64,000 bases of DNA from Candidatus Palauibacter scopulicola. GTDB taxonomy: Bacteria > Gemmatimonadota > Gemmatimonadetes > Palauibacterales > Palauibacteraceae. Each line of letters begins with the position of its first letter. Position 1 is the stretch's first letter. Location of the stretch: assembly GCF_947581915.1 (NCBI RefSeq), contig NZ_CANPWG010000065.1, positions 62,001 through 126,000 of the forward strand, given 5' to 3'. The notes under the pieces are model-generated. The model had not been told where the DNA came from, searched no databases, and was given only the letters and a program-made list of their open reading frames with translations. A program made the translations under genes and the position numbers. This document shows, piece by piece, positions 43,365 to 51,524 of this stretch.

Positions 43365-46057
43365 AGCGTGTCTTCGAGGTCGCAGAGGAACTGAGACTCG
43401 ACACGAGTCACCTCATCCAGTTGCTGCGGGAGATGGAGGTGCCCGTGCGCAGCCACATGTCGAGCGTGGACTCGGCGAGCGTGGCGCGTCTGCACGCGCG
43501 GCTCGAACGCGAACGGAGGGGAGAGACGGTCACCGGCACCGCGGCCCCCGTGCGGCGGCGCCGTCGGCGGCGGCGGGCCGCGCCCGCGTCGCTCACCACC
43601 GCGACGCCTGACGTCGACGTCGAAGAAGGCGTCGGCCCCTCCCCCGAGGCGCCGGAAGAGGCCGCGACGGCGACCATCGAGGCGGCGATCGAGGCGGAGG
43701 TCGAGCCTCAGGTCGAAGCCGAGGTCGAGATCGAAACGGAGGTCGAGCCCGACACCGGCATCGAGGCCGCGCCGGCGGAGACCGAAGTCGAGCCTGCAGC
43801 CGAAGCCGCTCCGGAGCCCGACGAGGCGGCCGACATCGCCGCCCCCGAGGAGGCCGCGTCGGCGGAGACCGAAGCGAGCGTCGAGGTCGGCGAGCCGACG
43901 GAGACGGAAGTCGCCGAGCCCGAGGCGGATCCGGAGGCGGAGGCGCCGGCCGCGCCGCCGCGCCCCGCGCGCCGGCCGAAGCCGGTCCGCCGGGACATGC
44001 CGTCGCCCGCCGCCCCCTCGGCACCCAGGGCCTCGGCGGGCCCCGGCGGCAAGGTGCGAATCTCGGCCGAGGGTTACACCGTCGATGGGCGCAAGAAATC
44101 TCGCGGTGGAGATGGGAAGAAACGGCGGCGCGTGGACCGGAACGCCGTCCAGCAGAACTTCCGCAAGACGCTGGCCGCGATGGGCCAGTCCTCGCCGCGG
44201 AAGCGGCGGCGCGAAACGCAGCAACAGCAGCGCGAGGCGGAGCGCGAGCAGCGCGAACTCGAACAGCGCACGGAGAAGGCGACGGTCCGGGTCAACGAGT
44301 TCCTCACCGTGTCGGAGCTCGCCGATCTGATCGAGGTTCCGCCGCAGGCCATCATCACGTCGGCGTTCAAGAACCTCGGTCTCATGGTGACGATCAATCA
44401 GCGGCTCGACTTCGGCCAGATCGAACTCATCTGCGAGGAGGCCGGCTTCACGGCGATCCGCGAGGAGGGGTTCGAGGCGGACCTCGCGAGCGATGACGAA
44501 GGCCTGCCCGAGGACGAGAGCCAGCTGGTGCCCCGCCCGCCGATCGTGACCGTGATGGGCCACGTCGACCATGGAAAGACCTCGCTGCTCGACCGTATCC
44601 GGAGCACGAACGTGATCGCGGGGGAGGCGGGGGGGATCACGCAGCACATCGGCGCCTATCACGTGGTTCTCTCGGAGGGCCGGACGATCACCTTCCTCGA
44701 CACGCCCGGCCACGAGGCGTTCACGGCCATGCGCGCGCGCGGCGCGGAAGTAACGGACATCGTGATCCTCGTCGTGGCGGCCGACGACTCCGTGATGCCG
44801 CAGACGATCGAAGCGATCAGCCACGCCCGGAACGCGTCGGTGCCGATCGTCGTCGCGGTGAACAAGGTCGATCTCCCATCGGCGGACGTGGATCGGGTCA
44901 AGAGGGAACTCCTCGCGCGCGAGGTGGTCCTGGAGGACTTCGGCGGCGAGATCCTCGGCGCGGAAGTCTCGGCGAAGACGGGCGAAGGGTTGGACGACCT
45001 TCTCGAGAAGGTTCTTCTCCAGGCGGAGATTCTCGAGCTGAAGGCGAATCCGGAGCGAGAAGCCAGGGGGACGGTCGTCGAGGCGCAGTTGGACCGCGGC
45101 ATGGGTCCGGTGGCCACCGTGCTCGTGGAGCGGGGGACGCTGGAGATCGGCGCGGATTTCGTCTGCGGACTCCATGGCGGGCGGGTTCGCGCGCTCCTCG
45201 ATGAGCGCGGCCGGAAGATCACGAGCGCCGGACCGGGGATCCCCGTGCGGGTGCTCGGGATCGAAGGCGTGCCGCAGGCGGGCGACTCGCTCATCGTCCT
45301 GTCCGCGGCGCGGGTCCGCGAGATCGTCTCGCGGCGGCAGCAACTGGAGCGGGAGAAGGACATCCGCCGCCGGGCGACCGGTACGCGGCTCGAGGATGTC
45401 TTCGCCGCGGTCAAGGCGGGCGAGGGCGCACGTCTGAACGTCGTCATCAAGGGCGATACGGACGGCTCGGTACAGGCGCTCTCCGACAGCCTCGAACGGC
45501 TGTCGACCGACGAGGTCTCGGTCGAGGTCATCCACCGGGCGGTGGGCGGCATCAACGAGTCCGACATTCTCCTCGCCTCGACTTCCGAGGCGATCATCGT
45601 CGGCTTCCACGTCCGGCCCGACGCCGGAGCGGCGGCCGCTGCGGAACGCGAGTCGATCGAGATCCGGATCTACAACGTGATCTACGAAGCGGTCGAGGAG
45701 ATCCGTCTGGCGCTCGAGGGCCTGCTCGCGCCCGAGCAGCGCGAGGTCACGGTCGGCATGGCCGAGATCCGAGAGCTCTTCCGCGTCCCCAAGGCGGGGA
45801 CCATCGCGGGCTGCTACGTGCAGACCGGCACCATGCGGCGCAACCTCCCGATCCGCCTCCTGCGCGACCAGATCCAGATCTACCAGGGTCGGATCGACAG
45901 CCTGAGGCGGTTCAAGGAGGATGTGCGCCAGGTGAGAGACGGGTACGAGTGCGGCATCTCCATCGAGAACTACAACGACATCAAGGTCGGCGATGTGATC
46001 GAGTGCTACGAGGTGGTGGAGGTCGCGCGCACCCTCTCCGGAGCACCGGCAGGCTGA
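43361..46057 (+). CDS. infB: Translation initiation factor IF-2
   Basis: IF-2 is the GTPase that places initiator tRNA on the 30S subunit. The protein is 898 residues. An N-terminal IF2N domain ([20 protein letters not shown]) is followed by a strongly acidic Glu/Val/Ala-rich segment (about residues 85-210), a basic region, and the G domain from residue 400: [17 protein letters not shown] and NKVDLPSAD. Domains II-IV follow to the C-terminus. ATG 43361 overlaps the ylxQ stop. The acidic stretch is longer than the basic linkers of many IF-2 proteins and probably disordered. Confidence 0.96.
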   Translation: MKRVFEVAEELRLDTSHLIQLLREMEVPVRSHMSSVDSASVARLHARLERERRGETVTGTAAPVRRRRRRRRAAPASLTTATPDVDVEEGVGPSPEAPEEAATATIEAAIEAEVEPQVEAEVEIETEVEPDTGIEAAPAETEVEPAAEAAPEPDEAADIAAPEEAASAETEASVEVGEPTETEVAEPEADPEAEAPAAPPRPARRPKPVRRDMPSPAAPSAPRASAGPGGKVRISAEGYTVDGRKKSRGGDGKKRRRVDRNAVQQNFRKTLAAMGQSSPRKRRRETQQQQREAEREQRELEQRTEKATVRVNEFLTVSELADLIEVPPQAIITSAFKNLGLMVTINQRLDFGQIELICEEAGFTAIREEGFEADLASDDEGLPEDESQLVPRPPIVTVMGHVDHGKTSLLDRIRSTNVIAGEAGGITQHIGAYHVVLSEGRTITFLDTPGHEAFTAMRARGAEVTDIVILVVAADDSVMPQTIEAISHARNASVPIVVAVNKVDLPSADVDRVKRELLAREVVLEDFGGEILGAEVSAKTGEGLDDLLEKVLLQAEILELKANPEREARGTVVEAQLDRGMGPVATVLVERGTLEIGADFVCGLHGGRVRALLDERGRKITSAGPGIPVRVLGIEGVPQAGDSLIVLSAARVREIVSRRQQLEREKDIRRRATGTRLEDVFAAVKAGEGARLNVVIKGDTDGSVQALSDSLERLSTDEVSVEVIHRAVGGINESDILLASTSEAIIVGFHVRPDAGAAAAAERESIEIRIYNVIYEAVEEIRLALEGLLAPEQREVTVGMAEIRELFRVPKAGTIAGCYVQTGTMRRNLPIRLLRDQIQIYQGRIDSLRRFKEDVRQVRDGYECGISIENYNDIKVGDVIECYEVVEVARTLSGAPAG

Positions 46058-46073
46058 CCTTCCGCGGGGCATC

Positions 46074-46358
46074 ATGGCCGTCATCGGGGTGGGCCGCTGG
46101 GTGTTTCACCTCCCGGGCTGCCGGTCGCTCAAGGCGAAGCGTTCGGTGGTCCGCGGCTTGCGCGAGCGCGCGATCGTGAAGTTCCGGGTTTCCGCCGCCG
46201 AGACCGGCCTCCGCGACCGGGCCGCAATGGCCGAGATCACGGTCTGCGTCGTATCGGGCGAACGTCGGCACGCGGAGTCCGTTCTCGGACGCGTCGACCG
46301 CTTCCTGCAATCCGATCCGAGGGCCCACGTCATCGAGTCGGAGACCGAGTTCCTGTGA
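46074..46358 (+). CDS. ylxP: DUF503 (YlxP) family protein
   Basis: This is a small alpha/beta protein of 94 residues with the family N-terminus VIGVGRWVFHLPGCRSLKAKRSVVR and a compact ferredoxin-like pattern after it (residues given in short: SLKAKR motif, ISE-like VIESETEFL at the end). Function is not established; the gene is widely placed between infB and rbfA, suggesting a ribosome-associated role. ATG 46074 is 16 bases after infB. Confidence 0.88.
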   Translation: MAVIGVGRWVFHLPGCRSLKAKRSVVRGLRERAIVKFRVSAAETGLRDRAAMAEITVCVVSGERRHAESVLGRVDRFLQSDPRAHVIESETEFL

Positions 46359-46386
46359 AGGCCGGCGACCCGGGGCGGGGGAGCGC

Positions 46387-46743
46387 GTGACCCATCGTCA
46401 CCGGAGCGAACGGCTGGGTGAACTATTCCGGCGCGAACTCACGCGTCTCCTGCTCGGATCGCTCAAGGACCCCCGTCTCGACGGAGTGACGGTGACCGAC
46501 GTGCGGGCGACCCGGGATCTCTCCTTCGCGACCGTCTACATTCGCTCGGACGAGGATGTGTCGGAGGGAATCGAGGGGCTGGAACACGCGGTGGGATTCA
46601 TACGGCGGGAACTCGGCCGGTCGCTCCGGCTGCGGAAGATCCCGGAGTTCCGCTTCCTGCCCGACGAAACGCCCGAGCACGCGAACCGGATCGAGGAACT
46701 GCTGCGCCGGGCTCGCGAGGACGCGGGGCCGCGTGACGACTGA
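46387..46743 (+). CDS. rbfA: 30S ribosome-binding factor RbfA
   Basis: RbfA binds immature 30S subunits and helps finish the 5' end of 16S rRNA. The protein is 118 residues with a KH-like fold: RHRSERLGELFRREL, DPRLDGVTVTDV, ATVYIRS and RRELGRSLRLRKIPEFRF followed by a DET motif. The start is GTG 46387. It overlaps truB by 11 bases. Confidence 0.94.
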   Translation: MTHRHRSERLGELFRRELTRLLLGSLKDPRLDGVTVTDVRATRDLSFATVYIRSDEDVSEGIEGLEHAVGFIRRELGRSLRLRKIPEFRFLPDETPEHANRIEELLRRAREDAGPRDD

Positions 46744-47647
46744 AGCCGGTCTGCTCCTCGTCGACAAGCCGGCCGAAGCGACGTCGCACGACATCATTCT
46801 TCGGGTACGGCGGAGGCTGGGCGTGCGCCGGATCGGCCACACCGGGACGCTCGATCCTTTCGCGACGGGGCTCCTGCTGTCGCTCGTCGGGTCGTTCACC
46901 CGGCTCGCCGACCTCTACCACGGACTCCCGAAATCCTACGACGCGACGATGGTGTTGGGACGGGAGACGGACACCGACGATCTCACGGGGAGGACCGTAT
47001 CGGAAGATGCCGGCTGGCGGGAGTTGGATACCGAGGCCATTCGGGCCTCCTTCGCGGCTCGCGAGGGCGTCGGACGACAGGTGCCCCCCTCCTACTCGGC
47101 GCGCCACGCCGGTGGCGAGCGCGCCTACGCGCTGGCCCGCCGCGGGGAGCGCCCCGCACTCGAGGCACGCGAGGTGACCATCCAGGAGATCGCGGTCACG
47201 GACATCGACCTCCCTCGGGTCCGCTTCCGCGCGAGCGTTTCCACCGGCACCTACGTGCGGGCGCTGGCCCGTGACATCGGGCGCGACCTCGGACCCGGGG
47301 CGCACCTTGCCGCACTCCGCCGCACGGCGATCGGCCCCTTCGGAGTGGACGACGCGACGTCTCCGGACGCGGCGCGGGAGGCCGTGGCCGAGGCGTCCAT
47401 CGCCTGGCGCCCGGAAGTGGCGGCGCTGCCGTGGTTGCGGCGCCGCGAACTGAACGATGAGGAACGGGACGAGATCCGGTACGGGAGGTCGGTGGAGCGC
47501 GGAGATGTGCTGCCGCCATCCCGGAGCACGCCCGATTCGCCGGACGGCTCCACGAACCCGGTCGCCCTGTGCGCCTCCGACGAACTCTTCGCCGTCGCCG
47601 AGGAGCGCGACGGCCGCCTCTACCCGAAGAAGGTGTTCGCCGCGTGA
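46733..47647 (+). CDS. truB: tRNA pseudouridine(55) synthase TruB
   Basis: TruB makes pseudouridine 55 in the T-loop of tRNAs and acts as a tRNA chaperone. The protein is 304 residues. The catalytic aspartate is in GHTGTLDPFATGLL; other motifs are GLLLVDKPAEATSHD, QVPPSYSARH and STGTYVRALARDIGRDLG. GTG 46733 gives the normal N-terminus and overlaps the rbfA end. The stop overlaps ribF (GTGA). Confidence 0.95.
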   Translation: MTTEAGLLLVDKPAEATSHDIILRVRRRLGVRRIGHTGTLDPFATGLLLSLVGSFTRLADLYHGLPKSYDATMVLGRETDTDDLTGRTVSEDAGWRELDTEAIRASFAAREGVGRQVPPSYSARHAGGERAYALARRGERPALEAREVTIQEIAVTDIDLPRVRFRASVSTGTYVRALARDIGRDLGPGAHLAALRRTAIGPFGVDDATSPDAAREAVAEASIAWRPEVAALPWLRRRELNDEERDEIRYGRSVERGDVLPPSRSTPDSPDGSTNPVALCASDELFAVAEERDGRLYPKKVFAA

Positions 47648-48564
47648 GCGGGCTCCCCCCCCACGTCCGGGGCACCGTCGTCACCATGGGGACCTTCGAT
47701 GGGGTCCACCTGGGGCACCAGGCGATCCTGCGCGACGTTCGGCGGCGCGCGCGCGCACGAAACGGTCATGCCGTGCTCCTCACCTTCGACCCGCACCCCC
47801 TGAGCGTCGTGCGTCCGGAAGTTGCCCCTCCGCTCCTCACGCTGCCGGACGAGAAGAAGGAGATCCTCGCCCAGCTCGGGCTCGACTACGCCGCGTTCGT
47901 CGCCTTCACGCTCGAGTTCTCCCGCTATTCCCCCGAAGAATTCGTGGAGGACATCGTCGTCCCGCGCTTCCGTCCGGCGGAGGTCGTGATCGGGTACGAC
48001 CACGGGTTCGGGCGCGGACGCGCCGGGGACGTCTCCGTGCTGGAGCGGATGGGCGAAGTCCACGGGTTCGAGGTCTCGGTCGTCGGAGGCGTCGAAACCG
48101 ACGGATCGACCATCTCGTCCACACGGGTTCGGGGGGAGGTGGCGTCGGGCGACATGGAGGGCGCGGCCGCGGGCCTCGGCCGCCCCTATTCGTTCCGCGG
48201 GACGGTGATCCGGGGGCTGGGGCGGGGCCGCGCGCTCGGTTTTCCGACCGCCAACCTCGCGCCTCCGCCTCCCGACAAACTCCTTCCGGCGGAAGGCATC
48301 TACGCGGTGCGCGCTACACTGGGCTCCGAGCGGGTCGATGGACTGCTGCACCTCGGGCCCCGGCCGACCTTTGCGGACGCTCCGCCGGCCATCGAACTCT
48401 TTCTCATCGATTTCGACCGTGACATCTACGGGGAGCGTGTGATCGTCGATGTCCTCCACCGGCTGCGCGAGGTGCGCGCGTACGAGTCGGGAGACGATCT
48501 CGCCGCGCAGATGCGCCGGGACCTCGCGACCGGCCTCGAATACTTCAGGGGAAGAGGCGGATGA
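47644..48564 (+). CDS. ribF: Bifunctional riboflavin kinase / FAD synthetase
   Basis: RibF converts riboflavin to FMN and then FAD. The protein is 306 residues: an N-terminal FAD synthetase domain with GTFDGVHLGHQAIL and STRVRGEVASGD, and a C-terminal riboflavin kinase domain with RGLGRGRALGFPTANL. It is coupled to truB at its start (GTGA) and to the beta-propeller gene at its end (ATGA). Confidence 0.95.
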   Translation: MSGLPPHVRGTVVTMGTFDGVHLGHQAILRDVRRRARARNGHAVLLTFDPHPLSVVRPEVAPPLLTLPDEKKEILAQLGLDYAAFVAFTLEFSRYSPEEFVEDIVVPRFRPAEVVIGYDHGFGRGRAGDVSVLERMGEVHGFEVSVVGGVETDGSTISSTRVRGEVASGDMEGAAAGLGRPYSFRGTVIRGLGRGRALGFPTANLAPPPPDKLLPAEGIYAVRATLGSERVDGLLHLGPRPTFADAPPAIELFLIDFDRDIYGERVIVDVLHRLREVRAYESGDDLAAQMRRDLATGLEYFRGRGG

Positions 48565-49703
48565 GCGGCAAGCTGACGGCATCGACCCGCAATTCGTGGT
48601 TCATCGCCTTCGTCGTCTGTACGGGAATCCTGGTCGTCTGTGCGGGAGTTCCGCGGCCGGCGGCGGCCCAGGCGCTCCTGCCGATTGCGGACCGGGCGGG
48701 GGACTGCACGGTTCGGCTCCGGGAAGTGCTGCGTCTCGGCGATCCCGGCGACCCGGGAACGATCGGAAGCCGCCCGGAGATCACCCGGACCGCGGCGGGC
48801 GAATACATCGTCGCGAGCGTCGAGAACCGCGGCCAACTGCTCGTATTCGATTCCGACGGCGCGTTCCTGGAGACCCTTGGAGGGAACGGAGACGGGCCCG
48901 GCGAGTATCGCGTCCCGGGCCGCATGCGTCCCGGATCCGATGGCAGCCTGCGGATCCTCGACCTCGTCAACCGCAGGATCACGCTCCTGTCCGCGGATGG
49001 AGGATGGATCGAAACCACAGACATCCGAAGCCTCCACGGGCTCGATTTCGCGGTCATCGACCGTGGCGAGCGGTACGCCGTGTCCGGTTTCGGACAGGTG
49101 GACGACGTGCTCGGCGCGACGACCGAGATCGTCGATCGCGGCGGAGTACGGTCCGCCAGCCTCGGCGCCACCCCGGTGGAGTCGTGGGTCGTGAACTTCT
49201 TCCGCGCCCCGGTCGCGGTGGACGGGGAGGGCAGCGTGTGGACGACCCGGGCCGGGGAATACGGGTTCGAGGCGTGGGATCCGGAGGGCGGGAGCGGGCC
49301 GCGCGCGCGCCTGGCCGGAGACCCGGAGTGGTTTGACCCCGGGCCGCCGCAGCCGGGGGCGCCCGTCTCGGCGCCGGCTCCCTCCATCGTCATCAGCCTT
49401 CGTTTCGACCGCGGCCTGCTGTGGGCGGGCACCTGGGTCGCCGACGAGAACCGGGAGGCGAGCTCCGGTGCCGCGCCGTCTCCCCTGGAACTCGACCGGC
49501 TCCTCGACACCGTCCTGGACGTGATCGATCCCGCCAGCGGAGCTCTCATCGCGCGTATCCAGCGCGACGAGGCGCTGCGGGGGACGGGCGATGACGCCCT
49601 CCTGTTCGGCGTTCGGGAGGACGGCGGCATCGCCCGCGCCGTCATCTTCGAGCCCGCCCTCGCCGGCCCCGCCTGCCCCTCCTCGATGTCGCCCGGGATG
49701 TGA
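48561..49703 (+). CDS. Secreted six-bladed beta-propeller-like protein
   Basis: This protein has 380 residues with a signal peptide (FIAFVVCTGILVVCAG, with cleavage likely near AAA-QA at about residue 36). The mature part has repeated blade-like segments such as GQLLVFDSDGAFLETLGGNG, SLRILDLVNRRITLLSADGG and VWTTRAGEYGFEAWDPEGG, like the 6-bladed NHL-type propellers common in FCB bacteria. Function is unknown; such domains bind proteins or ligands outside the cytoplasm. It is coupled to ribF upstream (ATGA) and to the ABC gene downstream (GTGA), so it may belong with that ABC protein. Confidence 0.8.
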   Translation: MSGKLTASTRNSWFIAFVVCTGILVVCAGVPRPAAAQALLPIADRAGDCTVRLREVLRLGDPGDPGTIGSRPEITRTAAGEYIVASVENRGQLLVFDSDGAFLETLGGNGDGPGEYRVPGRMRPGSDGSLRILDLVNRRITLLSADGGWIETTDIRSLHGLDFAVIDRGERYAVSGFGQVDDVLGATTEIVDRGGVRSASLGATPVESWVVNFFRAPVAVDGEGSVWTTRAGEYGFEAWDPEGGSGPRARLAGDPEWFDPGPPQPGAPVSAPAPSIVISLRFDRGLLWAGTWVADENREASSGAAPSPLELDRLLDTVLDVIDPASGALIARIQRDEALRGTGDDALLFGVREDGGIARAVIFEPALAGPACPSSMSPGM

Positions 49704-50845
49704 GCACAGCCTCTTCCCGGACGGCCGAGCCGATCTTCGCGGCGGAGGGGTTCGCCAAGCGATTCGGTGCCGCGGAAGTGCTCAGAGCCGCTTCGGTCCA
49801 GGCGTGGCCGGGGCGCGTGACGGTCCTCCTCGGGCGCAACGGCTCCGGGAAGAGCACGCTCCTGCGCTGTGCCCTCGGGCTTCTCGGTGCGGAAACCGGC
49901 GCCGTCAGGTGGCGCGGACGGGCAACGCTACGCCCGCGGATCGCCCGCATGGCTCGCGAGGGTCTGTGCTTCGTGCCCGCGGCGGGACTGGCCGTTCCGC
50001 GTCGGTGCGTTCACGCCCACCTGACCACGCTGGCCGCGGCATTCCCGGAGGCTCGTCGACTGACCGACCTGGATCCGCTCGACGTGTCCCCGCTCCTCGG
50101 CAGCCGGGTGCGCGAACTCTCGGGCGGGGAGCGGCGCCGCGTGGAGCTCACGCTCGGACTCCTCCGCAACCCTCTGTGCCTGATCGCCGACGAGCCCCTC
50201 ACCGGGTTGGCCCCGGCCGACCAGCAGCGGGCGGTCCGCGCCCTGCGCGACGCGGCCGGACGTGGCGCGGCGGTGCTGATCACGGGGCACGAGGTCGAGC
50301 TGCTCATGCAGGCCGCGGATGAGGTGGTCTGGATCACGGCGGGAGGGACCCGCGTCACGGGAACTCCGGAACAGACCTGGAGACATCCCGAGTTTGTCCG
50401 GGACTACCTCGGCCGCCGCGGCCGAACGGAGCTGAAAACGGGTTCGAAACCGCATCCGGCGGACCCGGACCGCGGTCGGGCCGTAGACGTCGGCTCCGGA
50501 GTCTCCCCGGCGCGCCGGCCGGGCCGCGCGCGCCGCATCTGGCTGCCGATGGCCGGCTCTGCGGTGGCGATCTGGATCATCGTCCGGCTCGTGATGGCCG
50601 CTTTCGGGGCGGCGGTGGGCACGCCCCTGCGTGCGGGTGGCGGCACGCCGTCCCTGTGGGCCGCGGGCGTCACGATACCTGTCGTCGGGATCTGCGTCCT
50701 TCTCTCGTGGATCGACCATCTCCGGCGGGGGGAGGGCGCTTTCCTGTCGACCCTCGGAGTCGGCCGCGGTCCCCCGTTCATCGCCTGGGCCTCGACCTGC
50801 CTTGCCCTGGAGATGGCGGCTGCCGCCATTCTCGCTGCCCTGTGA
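49700..50845 (+). CDS. ABC ATPase fused to C-terminal membrane segments
   Basis: This protein has 381 residues. Residues 12-235 are an ABC ATPase: Walker A GRNGSGKST (45-53), signature LSGGERRRVEL (140-150), Walker B LIADEP with Glu165, and H-loop His197. The Q-loop position reads CFVPAAG, so the usual glutamine is missing. After a charged linker, three membrane helices follow at about 279-300, 319-338 and 357-380. An ABC domain N-terminal to such a short membrane part is unusual; most exporters have the reverse order. No separate permease gene is next to it. The substrate is unknown. GTG 49700 overlaps the previous stop. Confidence 0.82.
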   Translation: MSTASSRTAEPIFAAEGFAKRFGAAEVLRAASVQAWPGRVTVLLGRNGSGKSTLLRCALGLLGAETGAVRWRGRATLRPRIARMAREGLCFVPAAGLAVPRRCVHAHLTTLAAAFPEARRLTDLDPLDVSPLLGSRVRELSGGERRRVELTLGLLRNPLCLIADEPLTGLAPADQQRAVRALRDAAGRGAAVLITGHEVELLMQAADEVVWITAGGTRVTGTPEQTWRHPEFVRDYLGRRGRTELKTGSKPHPADPDRGRAVDVGSGVSPARRPGRARRIWLPMAGSAVAIWIIVRLVMAAFGAAVGTPLRAGGGTPSLWAAGVTIPVVGICVLLSWIDHLRRGEGAFLSTLGVGRGPPFIAWASTCLALEMAAAAILAAL

Positions 50846-50882
50846 GCGGACGGGTAATCCGAGTACCGCGTGGCGCCGCACC

Positions 50883-50913
50883 TTTACAGCCACGCGTGCC
50901 GATTCTAGTTTGG
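50883..50913 (+). promoter_or_regulatory. Predicted rpsO promoter
   Basis: TTTACA at 50883-50888 and TAGTTTGG at 50906-50913 have a 17-base spacer, one of the best matches to the window's promoter pattern. The implied start is near 50919, leaving a leader of about 90 bases. Confidence 0.62.
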
Positions 50914-50961
50914 TGGACTGTATGTGAAACGGCACGGCGGGGCTTCGCCATCTTGCCGGTC

Positions 50962-50983
50962 GCTCCGCGGTCTGAAGCGGGGC
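50962..50983 (+). promoter_or_regulatory. Hairpin in the rpsO leader, possible S15 autoregulatory site
   Basis: GCTCCGC (50962-50968) and GCGGGGC (50977-50983) form a seven-pair stem with one G-U pair and an eight-base loop. S15 often represses its own mRNA by binding leader structures that mimic 16S helix 22. This hairpin is a candidate only. Confidence 0.35.
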
Positions 50984-51009
50984 GGCGGATCGAGGGACAA
51001 TAGAGAGAC

Positions 51010-51273
51010 GTGGAAAAAACAGAGAAGCAGGGAATCATAGAGAAGTTCTCGCGGCGCGAGAACGACCAGGGGTCGGCTCCGGTGCAGATCGCACTGCTCA
51101 CGGCCCGCATCGAAGAGTTGACCGGGCACTTCCGGGATCATCCGAAGGATCATCACAGTCGACGCGGACTGCTGAAGATGGTTGGTCGGCGCCGTCGACT
51201 GTTGAACTACCTCCGCCGGACGGATCTCGACCGCTACCGAACGGTCATCGAGGAGCTCGGGCTACGCCGTTGA
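51010..51273 (+). CDS. rpsO: Ribosomal protein S15
   Basis: S15 is a primary 16S-binding protein of the central domain. The protein is 87 residues and matches the family throughout: [40 protein letters not shown] and [20 protein letters not shown]. The start is GTG 51010 with AGAGAG upstream. It has its own promoter and precedes pnp, as in many bacteria. Confidence 0.97.
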   Translation: MEKTEKQGIIEKFSRRENDQGSAPVQIALLTARIEELTGHFRDHPKDHHSRRGLLKMVGRRRRLLNYLRRTDLDRYRTVIEELGLRR

Positions 51274-51377
51274 GGCGCCGCCCGGCTGCGCAGCTTCCGC
51301 CTCCGCCGGCCCGCATCGTCGGGTCCCCCGCTTTCCTTCCCTCGTACCGCGCCGGATCCCCCCGACCGGGGTGCTGA

Positions 51378-51435
51378 ATCGAAGAAGATCGAAGAAGCTG
51401 ATGCAAGGCTGAAAAGAAACCAGCTGAAAAGAAAA
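51378..51435 (+). repeat. Purine-rich direct repeats in the pnp leader
   Basis: ATCGAAGAAG occurs twice in tandem (51378-51397), and GCTGAAAAGAAA occurs twice 15 bases apart (51408-51419 and 51423-51434). The stretch is A/G-rich in contrast to its GC-rich surroundings and should be single-stranded in RNA. The earlier part of the rpsO-pnp gap (51274-51377) is C/G-rich with no clear promoter. Confidence 0.7.
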
Positions 51436-51437
51436 CC

Positions 51438-51524
51438 ATGAGCGTCCGGCCCGGTGAACGGCCGGCGCGGCGCGCGGAATCCCGCGGCGCCACACCCGAA
51501 GAAAGAAGAGAAAAAAGAGAATGA
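51438..51524 (+). CDS. Possible 28-codon upstream ORF coupled to pnp
   Basis: ATG 51438 opens a frame of 28 codons rich in Arg and Glu whose TGA overlaps the pnp ATG as ATGA, the same junction used by most real gene pairs here. There is no good Shine-Dalgarno before it; the purine-rich repeats lie just upstream. It may couple ribosomes into pnp or be a chance frame. Confidence 0.4.
   Translation: MSVRPGERPARRAESRGATPEERREKRE

Noticed and set aside
42830..46084. Minus-strand open frame of more than 1000 codons across infB
   Set aside because: It is the mirror of infB with no recognisable domain. Long antisense frames are common at this GC content.
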